A DNA stretch of 64,000 bases from Hippea sp. KM1. GTDB lineage: Bacteria; Campylobacterota_A; Desulfurellia; Desulfurellales; Hippeaceae. The stretch lies in assembly GCF_000526195.1 (NCBI RefSeq), contig NZ_JAFP01000001.1, positions 1,214,001-1,278,000 on the forward strand, written 5' to 3'. Below, piece after piece: positions 44,335 to 52,055 of this stretch (position 1 is the first letter of the stretch; each line of letters begins with the position of its first letter). Both the position numbers and the translations under genes were made by a program. The notes under the pieces are model-generated. The model did not search any database and was not told where the DNA came from. It saw only the letters and a program-made list of their open reading frames with translations.

Positions 44335-44778
44335 TTAATGAGGAGCCTTAACCTCCAAAACGGGTATATCGCTTAAGCGCATCACCTTCTCCGTAACGCT
44401 TCCAAACATAAACCTCTCCAGGCCGCTCTTTCCGTGTGCGCCCATAACGATAAGGTCTATCTCGTTCTTATTGGCAAAATCCACTATGCTTTTTGCAGCC
44501 TCCCCAATCTCTATAACCACCTCTGCATCATCCAGGCCGTACCTGTTCCTTATATGCTCAATCTCCTTTATGGCCTCATCCCTCAAGGAGTTGACTATCT
44601 GCTCAGAGGGAAATGATGGCACATAGCCCACATAGTTGTTTATGTCCGTAATGCAGTGATAGATGTAAAGCTTTGCATTGAATTTATCGACTATTGCCTT
44701 GGCATAGTTCAAAGCATATACGCTTGCCTCCGATAGATCCGTAGGAGCCAACACCTTTTTAATAGCAACACTATCCAT
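44335..44778 (-). CDS. Universal stress protein (UspA family)
   Basis: This 147-residue cytoplasmic protein has the USP fold: KKVLAPTDLSEASVYALNYA at the start, and the ATP-binding motif IVMGAHGKSGLERFMFGSVTEKV near the C-terminus (G2xG9xG-S pattern). It probably binds ATP. I chose the ATG at 44778 with a GGGGGAG site; a start 5 codons upstream would overlap asd. It is the last gene of the pnp-to-usp run. Confidence 0.92.
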   Translation of the reverse strand: MDSVAIKKVLAPTDLSEASVYALNYAKAIVDKFNAKLYIYHCITDINNYVGYVPSFPSEQIVNSLRDEAIKEIEHIRNRYGLDDAEVVIEIGEAAKSIVDFANKNEIDLIVMGAHGKSGLERFMFGSVTEKVMRLSDIPVLEVKAPH

Positions 44779-44789
44779 AACTCCCCCTT

Positions 44790-45812
44790 TCATAGATACT
44801 CTTTAATGAGTATTTCGGCTATCTGCACCGCATTGAGCGCAGCGCCCTTTCTTAAGTTATCAGATACAACCCACATATTGAGCCCGTTTTCAACAGACTC
44901 ATCCCTTCTAATCCTGCCGATGAATGTCTCATCCCTTCCTGCTGCATCTATAGCTGTAGGATACTCCAAATTCTGAGGGTTATCAACAACTTTGCAGCCT
45001 GCAGCCTCACTTAGAATCCTTCTTACCTCATCCAGATCAAAGGGTTTCTCCGTCTCAACATTTACAGATTCGGAATGCCCCCTGAATACAGGCACCCTAA
45101 CACAGGTGGCCGTCACCGGCAGTTCAGGTTTATGGAATATCTTTCTGGTCTCGTTTATCATCTTCATCTCTTCTTTTGTATAACCGTTTTCAAAGAACAC
45201 ATCTATATGAGGAACGCAGTTGAAAGCTATCTTTTTTGGTATCTTGTTGGGTTTGCACTCATCGTATCTAAACTCAAACCACGCCTTTGTCTGCTCAACA
45301 AGCTCCTCCATCGCCTTCTTGCCGGCCCCGGATGTGGCCTGATATGTGGATACGACTATCCTTTTGATACCGTAATGGTCCAATATCGGCTTTAAGGCAA
45401 CAACCATCTGAATCGTTGAGCAGTTGGGGTTTGCTATTATGCCCCTATTTTTATACATTGCAATATCATCGGGGTTAACCTCAGGCACAACCAGCGGTAT
45501 ATCCTTCTCCATTCTGAAATAGCTCGTATTATCAACAACAATAGCACCGCTTTCTGCTGCTATTGGGGCAAACTGCTTACTTATGCTGCCACCGGCCGAA
45601 AACAGAGCTATGTCTATACCCTTAAAGGAGTTTTTATCTAAAACCTCAACGGGTATCTCCTCCCCTTTGAATCTTACAGTCTTGCCTATGCTCCTTTCGG
45701 ATGCCAAAGGCCTTAAAAGCTTTACAGGAAAACCCCTCTGCTCCAATGTTAAAACCATCTCCTCGCCGACGGCACCAGTGGCACCAACAACGGCAACGGC
45801 ATACTCCTTCAT
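44790..45812 (-). CDS. asd: Aspartate-semialdehyde dehydrogenase
   Basis: Asd reduces aspartyl phosphate to the semialdehyde, a branch point for lysine, threonine and methionine. The 340-residue product has the NADP-binding VVGATGAVGEEM, the catalytic Cys in IIANPNCSTIQMV (about residue 130) and the catalytic His region in RVPVFRGHSESVNVE. It overlaps pth by one base and precedes the stress gene. Confidence 0.97.
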   Translation of the reverse strand: MKEYAVAVVGATGAVGEEMVLTLEQRGFPVKLLRPLASERSIGKTVRFKGEEIPVEVLDKNSFKGIDIALFSAGGSISKQFAPIAAESGAIVVDNTSYFRMEKDIPLVVPEVNPDDIAMYKNRGIIANPNCSTIQMVVALKPILDHYGIKRIVVSTYQATSGAGKKAMEELVEQTKAWFEFRYDECKPNKIPKKIAFNCVPHIDVFFENGYTKEEMKMINETRKIFHKPELPVTATCVRVPVFRGHSESVNVETEKPFDLDEVRRILSEAAGCKVVDNPQNLEYPTAIDAAGRDETFIGRIRRDESVENGLNMWVVSDNLRKGAALNAVQIAEILIKEYL

Positions 45813-46390
45813 TATTTGACAACCTCCCTACCTAAACTATTATATTCACTCATCGCTTTATTCAAGCCCTCAAGTATAATACAGCCTACACTATCGGCTG
45901 CAGCCCTGACGGTTCTTGATATAATATCGAGTTCTTCCTCACCCAGGGGCTTAAGCACATAATCCCTCACATCGCCCTTCTTGCCCACACCTATCTTTAT
46001 CCTGATAAAATCCTTGCTCTTCAATGCCTCAATTATCGATTCAACACCCTTATGGCCACCGCTTGAGGAGTTCTTCTTTATCTTCAACCTCCCCATAGGC
46101 AAATCCACATCGTCATGGATTACGATAAGCCTATCCAAAGGGATCTTGTAAAATAAAAAAACCTCCTTTACACTGACCCCGCTTAAGTTCATGTATGTTA
46201 TGGGCTTTAGCACACCAACCCTATTATCGGCTAAAGAAAACTCCCCTAAGAAACCCTTAAACCTGCTCTTTAAGGAAAATTTAAAATCAAAAATAAAAGA
46301 CAAGGAATCGCACACCATAAAACCCGCATTGTGTGGGGTGAATGCGTATTCCTTGCCAGGGTTACCTAAACCAACTACAAGCCAGTCCAT
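45812..46390 (-). CDS. pth: Peptidyl-tRNA hydrolase
   Basis: Pth recycles peptidyl-tRNA released from ribosomes. The 192-residue product has WLVVGLGNPGKEYAFTPHNAGFM with the catalytic His (about residue 20), TYMNLSGVSV, HDDVDLPMGRLKIK and SSGGHKGVESI, all diagnostic. The ATG at 46390 is preferred over an in-frame TTG one codon earlier. It starts 7 bases after rplY; this rplY-pth order is common. Confidence 0.97.
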   Translation of the reverse strand: MDWLVVGLGNPGKEYAFTPHNAGFMVCDSLSFIFDFKFSLKSRFKGFLGEFSLADNRVGVLKPITYMNLSGVSVKEVFLFYKIPLDRLIVIHDDVDLPMGRLKIKKNSSSGGHKGVESIIEALKSKDFIRIKIGVGKKGDVRDYVLKPLGEEELDIISRTVRAAADSVGCIILEGLNKAMSEYNSLGREVVK

Positions 46391-46397
46391 CAAGTTA

Positions 46398-47000
46398 TCA
46401 GGACTCTTCTTCTGCCTCTTCTTCCTCGCCTTCCTCGCTCGTCTCCTCTATAGCCTTACCCAAGATTGCAACAACGGTAAAGTTTTTAGAGGATTTGACC
46501 TTCACGCCCTCTGGCATATCCAAATCAAATACATGGATAACATCGCCTATCTGCAGATTGGTGACATCTATCTCTATCTCGTTGGGTATAGCCTCAGGCA
46601 ACGCCTCGACAGTGATCCTCTTGCGTGGCTGATAGAGATCACCACCCATCTTAACACCCTTGGCCTCACCAACAACCTTAACAGGCACCTCAATCTCAAC
46701 AGGCCTTCCGTCTGTTAGCTTGTAAAAATCCACATGCTCAACCTCATCCTTTACAGGATGCCACTGAATATCCTTAACAATAACCTTATACTGTTGCTCA
46801 TCTAACTTCAGATCGAACTTATCGTTCCTGCGGCTGCGCCTGATAGCCGCCATAAACTCCGACCTATCAACGGCTATGTGCTGATTCTCAAAGTCAGCAC
46901 CGTAAATAACAGCAGGTATCTTGCCGTCCCTTCTTAATTTCTTGGCATACTTAGTCCCTACATCCCTCTTCTGAGCTGTTATCAACATCTTATCTTCCAC
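46398..47000 (-). CDS. rplY: 50S ribosomal protein L25/Ctc
   Basis: This 200-residue long-form L25 (Ctc) has an N-terminal 5S rRNA-binding domain (RDVGTKYAKKLRRDGKIPAVIYG) and a C-terminal beta domain (PVEIEVPVKVVGEAKGVKMGGDLY). An acidic Glu-rich tail ends it. It lies between prs and pth, with 12 bases to prs. Confidence 0.95.
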   Translation of the reverse strand: MEDKMLITAQKRDVGTKYAKKLRRDGKIPAVIYGADFENQHIAVDRSEFMAAIRRSRRNDKFDLKLDEQQYKVIVKDIQWHPVKDEVEHVDFYKLTDGRPVEIEVPVKVVGEAKGVKMGGDLYQPRKRITVEALPEAIPNEIEIDVTNLQIGDVIHVFDLDMPEGVKVKSSKNFTVVAILGKAIEETSEEGEEEEAEEES

Positions 47001-47012
47001 CTCACAACTTTA

Positions 47013-47960
47013 TTAATCAAAAATGGCGCTTAATGACTCCTTGTGATATACCCTGCGTATGGCTTCACCGATTATCTCGCCAACGGATAACACCTTTATC
47101 TTATCCGTGGGTATCGGTTTTTTAAAGGTTATGGTGTTTGTTACAACAAGCTCCTTCAACGGAGAGTTGTTTATCTTCTCAATGGCATTGCCACTCAAAA
47201 CAGGATGGCTACAGCAGGCATAAACCTCTACTGCCCCCTCTTCATGGATGGCCTTAGCCGCATTGGTCAATGTCCCTGCAGTATCCACTATATCATCCAC
47301 TATAACGGCTGTCTTACCCTTAACCTCGCCAATTATATGCATTATCTCACTAACATTGGGCTTGGGCCTTCTTTTATCTATAATGGCTATAGAGCAGCCC
47401 AGCTTCTTGGCATAATACCTCGCCCTCTCAACGCCGCCTGCATCGGGTGAAACAATTACCAGCTCACCCTTCGGTGCAACATTCTCCCTGATGTATCTAA
47501 ACATAATCGGGGCAGCATAGAGATGGTCAACGGGTATATCGAAGAAACCCTGTATCTGGCCGGCGTGCAGATCCATAGACATGATTCTGCTTGCACCGGC
47601 TGTGGTTATCAGATCTGCTAAAAGCTTGGCAGAAATCGGAACCCTCGGCAAGACCTTCCTATCCTGCCTTGCATAGGCATAGTAAGGAACAACAACGGTT
47701 ATGGAGCTTGCAGAGGAGCGCTTCAAGGCATCCAAAGTCACCAAAAGCTCCATAATATTGTCGTTCACAGGGGATGAAAGGGACTGGATCAAGAATACAT
47801 CAGCACCCCTGACGCTTTCGTCGATCTGCACATATATCTCACCGTCGCTAAACCTCGATATCTGAGCCTCGGCCAGGCCAACGCCCAAATAAAAAGCTAT
47901 CTCTTCTGCCAACGCCCTGTTGGCCGTTCCGCTTATCAGTTTTAGCTGCGACATCTTCAC
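47013..47960 (-). CDS. prs: Ribose-phosphate pyrophosphokinase
   Basis: Prs makes PRPP from ribose-5-phosphate and ATP for nucleotide, His and Trp synthesis. The 315-residue product has KLISGTANRALAEEIAFYLG, the region YYAYARQDRK, the PRPP-binding VIVDDIVDTAGTL (about residue 216) and FFDIPVDHL. Translation may begin at GTG 47960 or ATG 47954; an AGGAAGG site suits either. It follows tRNA-Gln by 27 bases. Confidence 0.97.
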   Translation of the reverse strand: MKMSQLKLISGTANRALAEEIAFYLGVGLAEAQISRFSDGEIYVQIDESVRGADVFLIQSLSSPVNDNIMELLVTLDALKRSSASSITVVVPYYAYARQDRKVLPRVPISAKLLADLITTAGASRIMSMDLHAGQIQGFFDIPVDHLYAAPIMFRYIRENVAPKGELVIVSPDAGGVERARYYAKKLGCSIAIIDKRRPKPNVSEIMHIIGEVKGKTAVIVDDIVDTAGTLTNAAKAIHEEGAVEVYACCSHPVLSGNAIEKINNSPLKELVVTNTITFKKPIPTDKIKVLSVGEIIGEAIRRVYHKESLSAIFD

Positions 47961-47987
47961 TTAGCCTTCCTCTGTTAATCTTTAAAA

Positions 47988-48061
47988 TGGCTGGGGCGGC
48001 TGGATTCGAACCAGCGATCGAGGATCCAAAGTCCTCTGCCTTACCGCTTGGCTACGCCCCA
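47988..48061 (-). tRNA. tRNA-Gln (anticodon TTG)
   Basis: A 74-base cloverleaf on the minus strand with encoded CCA. The acceptor stem TGGGGCG pairs with CGCCCCA, the anticodon stem GAGGA/TCCTC encloses CTTTGGA with anticodon TTG, and the T-arm CTGG-TTCGAAT-CCAG is normal. Its 5' end directly follows the T-tract of the spoVG terminator, leaving no clear room for its own promoter. It lies between spoVG and prs on the same strand. Confidence 0.97.
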
Positions 48062-48063
48062 AT

Positions 48064-48102
48064 TAAAACTAAAAATCCGCAAGGGCTTTAAGCCCTGCGG
48101 AT
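48064..48102 (-). terminator. Rho-independent terminator after spoVG
   Basis: On the minus strand ATCCGCAGGGCTT pairs with AGCCCTTGCGGAT (one bulged base, 48102-48075) and is followed by TTTTTAGTTTT. It separates spoVG from tRNA-Gln and prs. Confidence 0.85.
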
Positions 48103-48106
48103 AGAT

Positions 48107-48391
48107 TTATTCTCCCTCTTCAGCCTGCTGCTGCTCTTCCTTTACCTTGTTATACTCTCCAATAACGGCGTCTTCCAACTTCTTCCTCATCTCGTTGTTC
48201 AAGGGATGGGCCACATCCTTAAAGCTTCCATCCTTCATCTTCCTTGAAGGCATGGCCACAAACAAGCCCTTCTGACCGTTTATGATCTTAAGATCCCTGA
48301 CCACAAACTCGTTATCAAAGATTACCGTTGCAAAACCCTTCAACTTCTCATCACCCTCGATCGGGCTAACCCTTACCTCTGTAATCTCCAT
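48107..48391 (-). CDS. spoVG: SpoVG-family RNA/DNA-binding regulator
   Basis: This 94-residue protein has the SpoVG pattern EITEVRVSPIEGDEKLKGFATVIFD, VRDLKIINGQKGLFVAMPSRK and DVAHPLNNEMRKKLE, with an acidic Gln-rich tail. SpoVG-like proteins bind nucleic acid and regulate gene expression in bacteria with or without sporulation. It lies between ispE and a terminator, a typical ispE-spoVG-prs neighbourhood. Confidence 0.96.
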   Translation of the reverse strand: MEITEVRVSPIEGDEKLKGFATVIFDNEFVVRDLKIINGQKGLFVAMPSRKMKDGSFKDVAHPLNNEMRKKLEDAVIGEYNKVKEEQQQAEEGE

Positions 48392-48407
48392 AGCTTTTTA
48401 CCTTTCC

Positions 48408-49262
48408 CTACCTCAAGATTTCTTCTGCAAAGTTTAAAGTTTTACATAAAACCCCTCTCTCCTCAAGCTGCTCTTTTAACCCCTCTTCCGCTTGCACCTC
48501 CGAACCAAGAATTGAAAATATACAAGACCCACTTCCGGAAACCAAACCATTACCAACTCTTTCAATCAATAAGTCTTTTATCCATTTTAAAAGATCAAAT
48601 TCCTCTAACACCACACTCTCAAGATCGTTGTGAAGGTGGTTTTTAAGCTCATCCATCGAGCATACACCCTCCTTCACAGTAAGAGCCATTTTATTTAAGC
48701 CCCCAAGCTTTGTCAACCTCAATCTTTTATAGACAAGTGCCGTTGAAACGCTGAAATTCGGTATTGCAAGGAAGACCTTAAACCCATCTGTATGACACCT
48801 GATCTTGGTGATTGTCTCTCCCCTACCCTCTGCTATCGCACTCCCGTGCTCCACAAAGAAGGCCACATCGCTGCCTATCTTAGAGGCAAGCTCAAACAGC
48901 TCACCCTTGCTCAAAGGAAAATCAAACAGTTCATTTAAACCCCGTAAGGTGTATGCCGCATTGGAACTCCCACCGCCCAAGCCGCCACCTATCGGTATAT
49001 GCTTTTCTATCTCTATGTTCACCTGCGGTTTTATACCGGCCCTTTCAAAAAACAGTCTTGCAGCCCTTACGGCTAAGTTATCCTGATTGTTTAGCTCATC
49101 CACATCGATGCCAAACTCAAGCCCACCGCTGTTTTTCTTTATCTCTATAACATCGAATAGGTCTATTTTATGCATCAAGGTGAAAAGCTCATGATAGCCA
49201 TCGGGCCTCTTACCCAACACATACAACAGGGAATTGATCTTGGCAAATGACTTAAGTATCAC
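48408..49262 (-). CDS. ispE: 4-diphosphocytidyl-2-C-methyl-D-erythritol kinase
   Basis: IspE phosphorylates the CDP-ME intermediate of the MEP isoprenoid pathway. The 284-residue GHMP kinase has AKINSLLYVLGKRPDGYHEL, the ATP loop PIGGGLGGGSSNAAYTLRGLN (about residues 91-110) and the C-terminal GNGLVSGSGSCIFSI. It overlaps mtaD by 4 bases. Confidence 0.96.
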   Translation of the reverse strand: MILKSFAKINSLLYVLGKRPDGYHELFTLMHKIDLFDVIEIKKNSGGLEFGIDVDELNNQDNLAVRAARLFFERAGIKPQVNIEIEKHIPIGGGLGGGSSNAAYTLRGLNELFDFPLSKGELFELASKIGSDVAFFVEHGSAIAEGRGETITKIRCHTDGFKVFLAIPNFSVSTALVYKRLRLTKLGGLNKMALTVKEGVCSMDELKNHLHNDLESVVLEEFDLLKWIKDLLIERVGNGLVSGSGSCIFSILGSEVQAEEGLKEQLEERGVLCKTLNFAEEILR

Positions 49263-50524
49263 AGTGCCCCCAATTTTTTGGATAGTTCTCTAACCTCGTA
49301 TTTAACCTCCTCCTCGTCCGCATTAACAAACTCACCGCCTTTCAAAATAACCTTACCGTTGACTATCACATCCCTAACACTCCTTGAATTGGCCGCATAA
49401 ACAACAAACGAATAGGGGTTATACACAGGTGTGGCCTCCAAATCATCAAGAGACATAACAACAACATCGGCAGGGCCTGCCTCCCTTATGAAACCGACAC
49501 CATCAAAAAGACCTTCATGGTTCATACCCATAGCCAAAGCCGTCTTTGAATCCATCGCTCTTTCGTCAAACTTGACCTTCTGCAGGAGTGATGATGTCCT
49601 CATATCCTCGATTATATCGAGATTATTATTACTGGCCGCACCGTCTGTGCCAAGATAAACGCCAATCCCGGCTTTTAGCATATCCTGAATAGGGGCTATA
49701 CCACTTGCAAGCTTTAAGTTGCTCTGGGGCACATTTATCACATTAGCGCCGTAATTGGCGATCTTTGATATGTCCTCATCGCTGCTTTCAACGCAATGCG
49801 CCATGAATGTCGTCTCCCTTAAAAGACCAACATCGATCAATACATCAATCGGCCTTTTGCCCTTATCCTTTAAAACAGACTCAACCTCCCTTCTGCTTTC
49901 GTTTATGTGTATGTGGATTATATCATCATCGCTCAGATTATCTGCAAGGTATCTTAAGGATTCATACGATAGGGTATAGGTGGAATGTGGGCCATACCCC
50001 ACCCTGACTAACTCCTCATCAGAAAACTCTTCCTTCAAAGACCTTGTCTTGTTTATAGCCTCTCTGGCGTTTTTACAATCCGGTGTCTCAAAATCTATTA
50101 TACCCTCGGTTATGATGGCCCTGACACCAACCTCTATGGCAGCCCTTGCAATCTCCTCCTCAAAGAAATACATATCCATAAAACAGCCCATTCCGCTTCT
50201 TAGGCTCTCCAATATGGACAGCTTTGAGCACACATAGACCATCTGCTTATCAACAAACTTAGCCTCGGCAGGGAAAATGTGCTTTGTTAGCCACTCCATC
50301 AGCTCAAGGTCATCGGCAAGCCCCCTGAACAGGCTCATAGCCATGTGGGTGTGTGCATTGCAAAATGTCGGCATAACAATGCAGTTTTTAGCATCTATAA
50401 CCTCACAATCCTTCCCATCTATCCCTTTATCTATCCTCTTTATGGTGCCTTCCTCTATCAAAATATCGTAATAGCCTTCCTTTTGAGACCTTATGCAATA
50501 ACCGTTTTTTATGAGCAAACTCAT
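49259..50524 (-). CDS. mtaD: Methylthioadenosine/S-adenosylhomocysteine deaminase-type amidohydrolase
   Basis: This 421-residue metal-dependent amidohydrolase has the metal ligands HTHMAMSLFRGLADDL (HxH near residue 58), MAHCVESSDED and GTDGAASNNNLD (Asp near residue 286). The sequence is of the MtaD/SsnA type, which deaminates MTA and SAH to the inosine forms. It overlaps both pnp (4 bases) and ispE (4 bases). The adjacent 6-oxopurine phosphorylase makes the deaminase assignment attractive. Confidence 0.88.
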   Translation of the reverse strand: MSLLIKNGYCIRSQKEGYYDILIEEGTIKRIDKGIDGKDCEVIDAKNCIVMPTFCNAHTHMAMSLFRGLADDLELMEWLTKHIFPAEAKFVDKQMVYVCSKLSILESLRSGMGCFMDMYFFEEEIARAAIEVGVRAIITEGIIDFETPDCKNAREAINKTRSLKEEFSDEELVRVGYGPHSTYTLSYESLRYLADNLSDDDIIHIHINESRREVESVLKDKGKRPIDVLIDVGLLRETTFMAHCVESSDEDISKIANYGANVINVPQSNLKLASGIAPIQDMLKAGIGVYLGTDGAASNNNLDIIEDMRTSSLLQKVKFDERAMDSKTALAMGMNHEGLFDGVGFIREAGPADVVVMSLDDLEATPVYNPYSFVVYAANSRSVRDVIVNGKVILKGGEFVNADEEEVKYEVRELSKKLGAL

Positions 50525-51330
50525 CTCTGCACCTCTAAAAATCCATTGATAAGCCTCGAAAGCTCTTTGCTGGCCTTTGATGCCACAGATATAACCTCAT
50601 CGATGGGGGCCTTCTCCATGCAATCGGGCAAATTAACATTGGTAATGATGGATATGGCGATCCTATCGACATTCATGTGGTTTAGCGCTATCACCTCAGG
50701 AACCGTTGACATACCGATGGCATCGCCACCAATAAGCCTGAAAAACCTCGTCTCGGCTGGTGTCTCCATGGATGGGCCAGAGACCCCCACATAGACGCCC
50801 TCCTTAAGTTCAATACCCAACCTCAGGGCAACCCTCTTCATCGTCTCCCTGTGTCTTTTTGAGTATGCCTCACTCATGTCGGGAAACTTCTCCCCCAATT
50901 CATCTATATTCCTGCCTTTTAGTGGATTAACGCCCATGAGATTGATATGGTCGGTTATAAGAATCAGATCACCCTTCTTGAAGTTTGGATTCAAACCGCC
51001 CGCAGCATTGGTCAATATAACAAGCTTTGCCTTCGAAACCCCAAGCAACCTTGCAAGAAAAACAACCTCTTCCATGGAGTATTCCTCATAATAGTGAAAC
51101 CTGCCGCAAGCAACAACCACATTCATCCCGTTCTTCTTATAAAGCTCAAAATACCCCTTATGGGATTTCGTGGATGGTGTGGGCATGTGCGGTATGGATG
51201 AATACGGAACACTCCTGATCAGCTCACCGTCGATTTTTATATCTATACCCGTGCCTGTAATTATGGCAACCTCGGGTTCACCCAACAGTTCCAAAAACCT
51301 CAAACTGGCCTGCTTTATCTTCTCATACAT
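50521..51330 (-). CDS. Purine nucleoside phosphorylase
   Basis: This 269-residue trimeric-type (class II) purine nucleoside phosphorylase has ILTNAAGGLNPNFKKGDL, VSGPSMETPAETRFF and GMSTVPEVIALNHM. In the base-binding loop the residue is Asn (ISIITNVNLPD), which marks enzymes acting on 6-oxopurines; MTA phosphorylases carry Asp at this site. The start is ATG 51330 with a GAGGGG site. It is the first gene of the run pnp-mtaD-ispE-spoVG and overlaps mtaD. Confidence 0.9.
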   Translation of the reverse strand: MYEKIKQASLRFLELLGEPEVAIITGTGIDIKIDGELIRSVPYSSIPHMPTPSTKSHKGYFELYKKNGMNVVVACGRFHYYEEYSMEEVVFLARLLGVSKAKLVILTNAAGGLNPNFKKGDLILITDHINLMGVNPLKGRNIDELGEKFPDMSEAYSKRHRETMKRVALRLGIELKEGVYVGVSGPSMETPAETRFFRLIGGDAIGMSTVPEVIALNHMNVDRIAISIITNVNLPDCMEKAPIDEVISVASKASKELSRLINGFLEVQR

Positions 51331-51386
51331 GACAACCCCTCTTTTTTGAGGCAGTATAGCAGGAGAAAAAATCAACTTCAAATAAT

Positions 51387-51414
51387 TTGACTTTCGATAT
51401 AAAATGGTTATAAT
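51387..51414 (+). promoter_or_regulatory. Sigma-70 promoter of the secreted orphan gene
   Basis: TTGACT (51387-51392), a 16-base spacer and TATAAT (51409-51414). A second exact TATAAT lies at 51422-51427. The coding start at 51450 has a perfect GGGAGG site. Confidence 0.75.
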
Positions 51415-51449
51415 TCAGGTATATAATCTTGAATTAAGGGAGGTTTGGT

Positions 51450-51956
51450 ATGAGAAAGTTTTATTGGTTAGTAAGTTTTATTGTCGCCGTTATGTTTTTA
51501 CTCCCTCAACAATCATTTTCGGCATCAAAGGTAACACCAGCCGGTTTTAATACCAACGGAGACAAGATCTCTGGATGGTATTGGCTAAGAAGAAGCGGAC
51601 ACTATGCGGAGTGGAAGTTCAAGTTCCCATCCCAGGCACCAAGACTCATGGCAGCCTGCTTTTCAACACTATCCACAAACAAGGTAAACGGCGGGGCTGG
51701 ATACAACTCATATCTTAAGGTCACCGTATCCTTTGAAAACGGCAAGAAGTTCACAAAAAGGCTTCGTTTAAAAAACGCCCATCCATGCCTTAAAAGGATA
51801 TATTCGGGATTCTCAAACGGTGTGGGATACAGAAGCTATGGCTGCATGCTCTTCAAAACACCTCCGAAGATAAACATCATAACGATTAAGGCCGAATACA
51901 AAGGCAGGCACCACTCTGCTGTAAAGAGGGATTCGGTAATTCTCTATGTTAAATAG
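51450..51956 (+). CDS. Secreted protein of unknown function
   Basis: I do not recognise this 168-residue protein. It has a signal peptide (MRKFYWLVSFIVAVMFLLPQQSFSA, cleaved about residue 25), so it is exported. The mature chain is basic and probably all-beta (SGWYWLRRSGHYAEWKFKFP, YNSYLKVTVSFENGKKFTKR, INIITIKAEYKG). It has three cysteines, in MAACFS, HPCLKR and YGCMLF. It has its own promoter, a strong ribosome binding site and a strong terminator, so it is monocistronic and likely abundant. Confidence 0.8.
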   Translation: MRKFYWLVSFIVAVMFLLPQQSFSASKVTPAGFNTNGDKISGWYWLRRSGHYAEWKFKFPSQAPRLMAACFSTLSTNKVNGGAGYNSYLKVTVSFENGKKFTKRLRLKNAHPCLKRIYSGFSNGVGYRSYGCMLFKTPPKINIITIKAEYKGRHHSAVKRDSVILYVK

Positions 51957-51980
51957 GGGTCAAACCCACCTGCCCACCTT

Positions 51981-52013
51981 AAGCCGGCCTCTTTAGGCCG
52001 GCTTTTTTGTTTT
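51981..52013 (+). terminator. Rho-independent terminator
   Basis: AAGCCGGCCT-CTTT-AGGCCGGCTT (51981-52004), a 10-bp perfect stem, is followed by TTTTGTTTT. It ends the secreted orphan gene. Confidence 0.95.
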
Positions 52014-52039
52014 CCTATAGAAAAAAATCGATAATTGTG

Positions 52040-52045
52040 TATAAT
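52040..52045 (+). promoter_or_regulatory. Consensus -10 box just before glcD
   Basis: An exact TATAAT ends 10 bases before the ATG at 52056, so the mRNA would start about 4 bases before the coding region. No ribosome binding site precedes the ATG and no clear -35 box is seen. Confidence 0.55.
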
Positions 52046-52055
52046 CACAACCGTT

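Noticed and set aside
51415-51449. Attenuator between promoter and secreted orphan
   Set aside because: No stem-loop is visible; only a second -10 box and the RBS.
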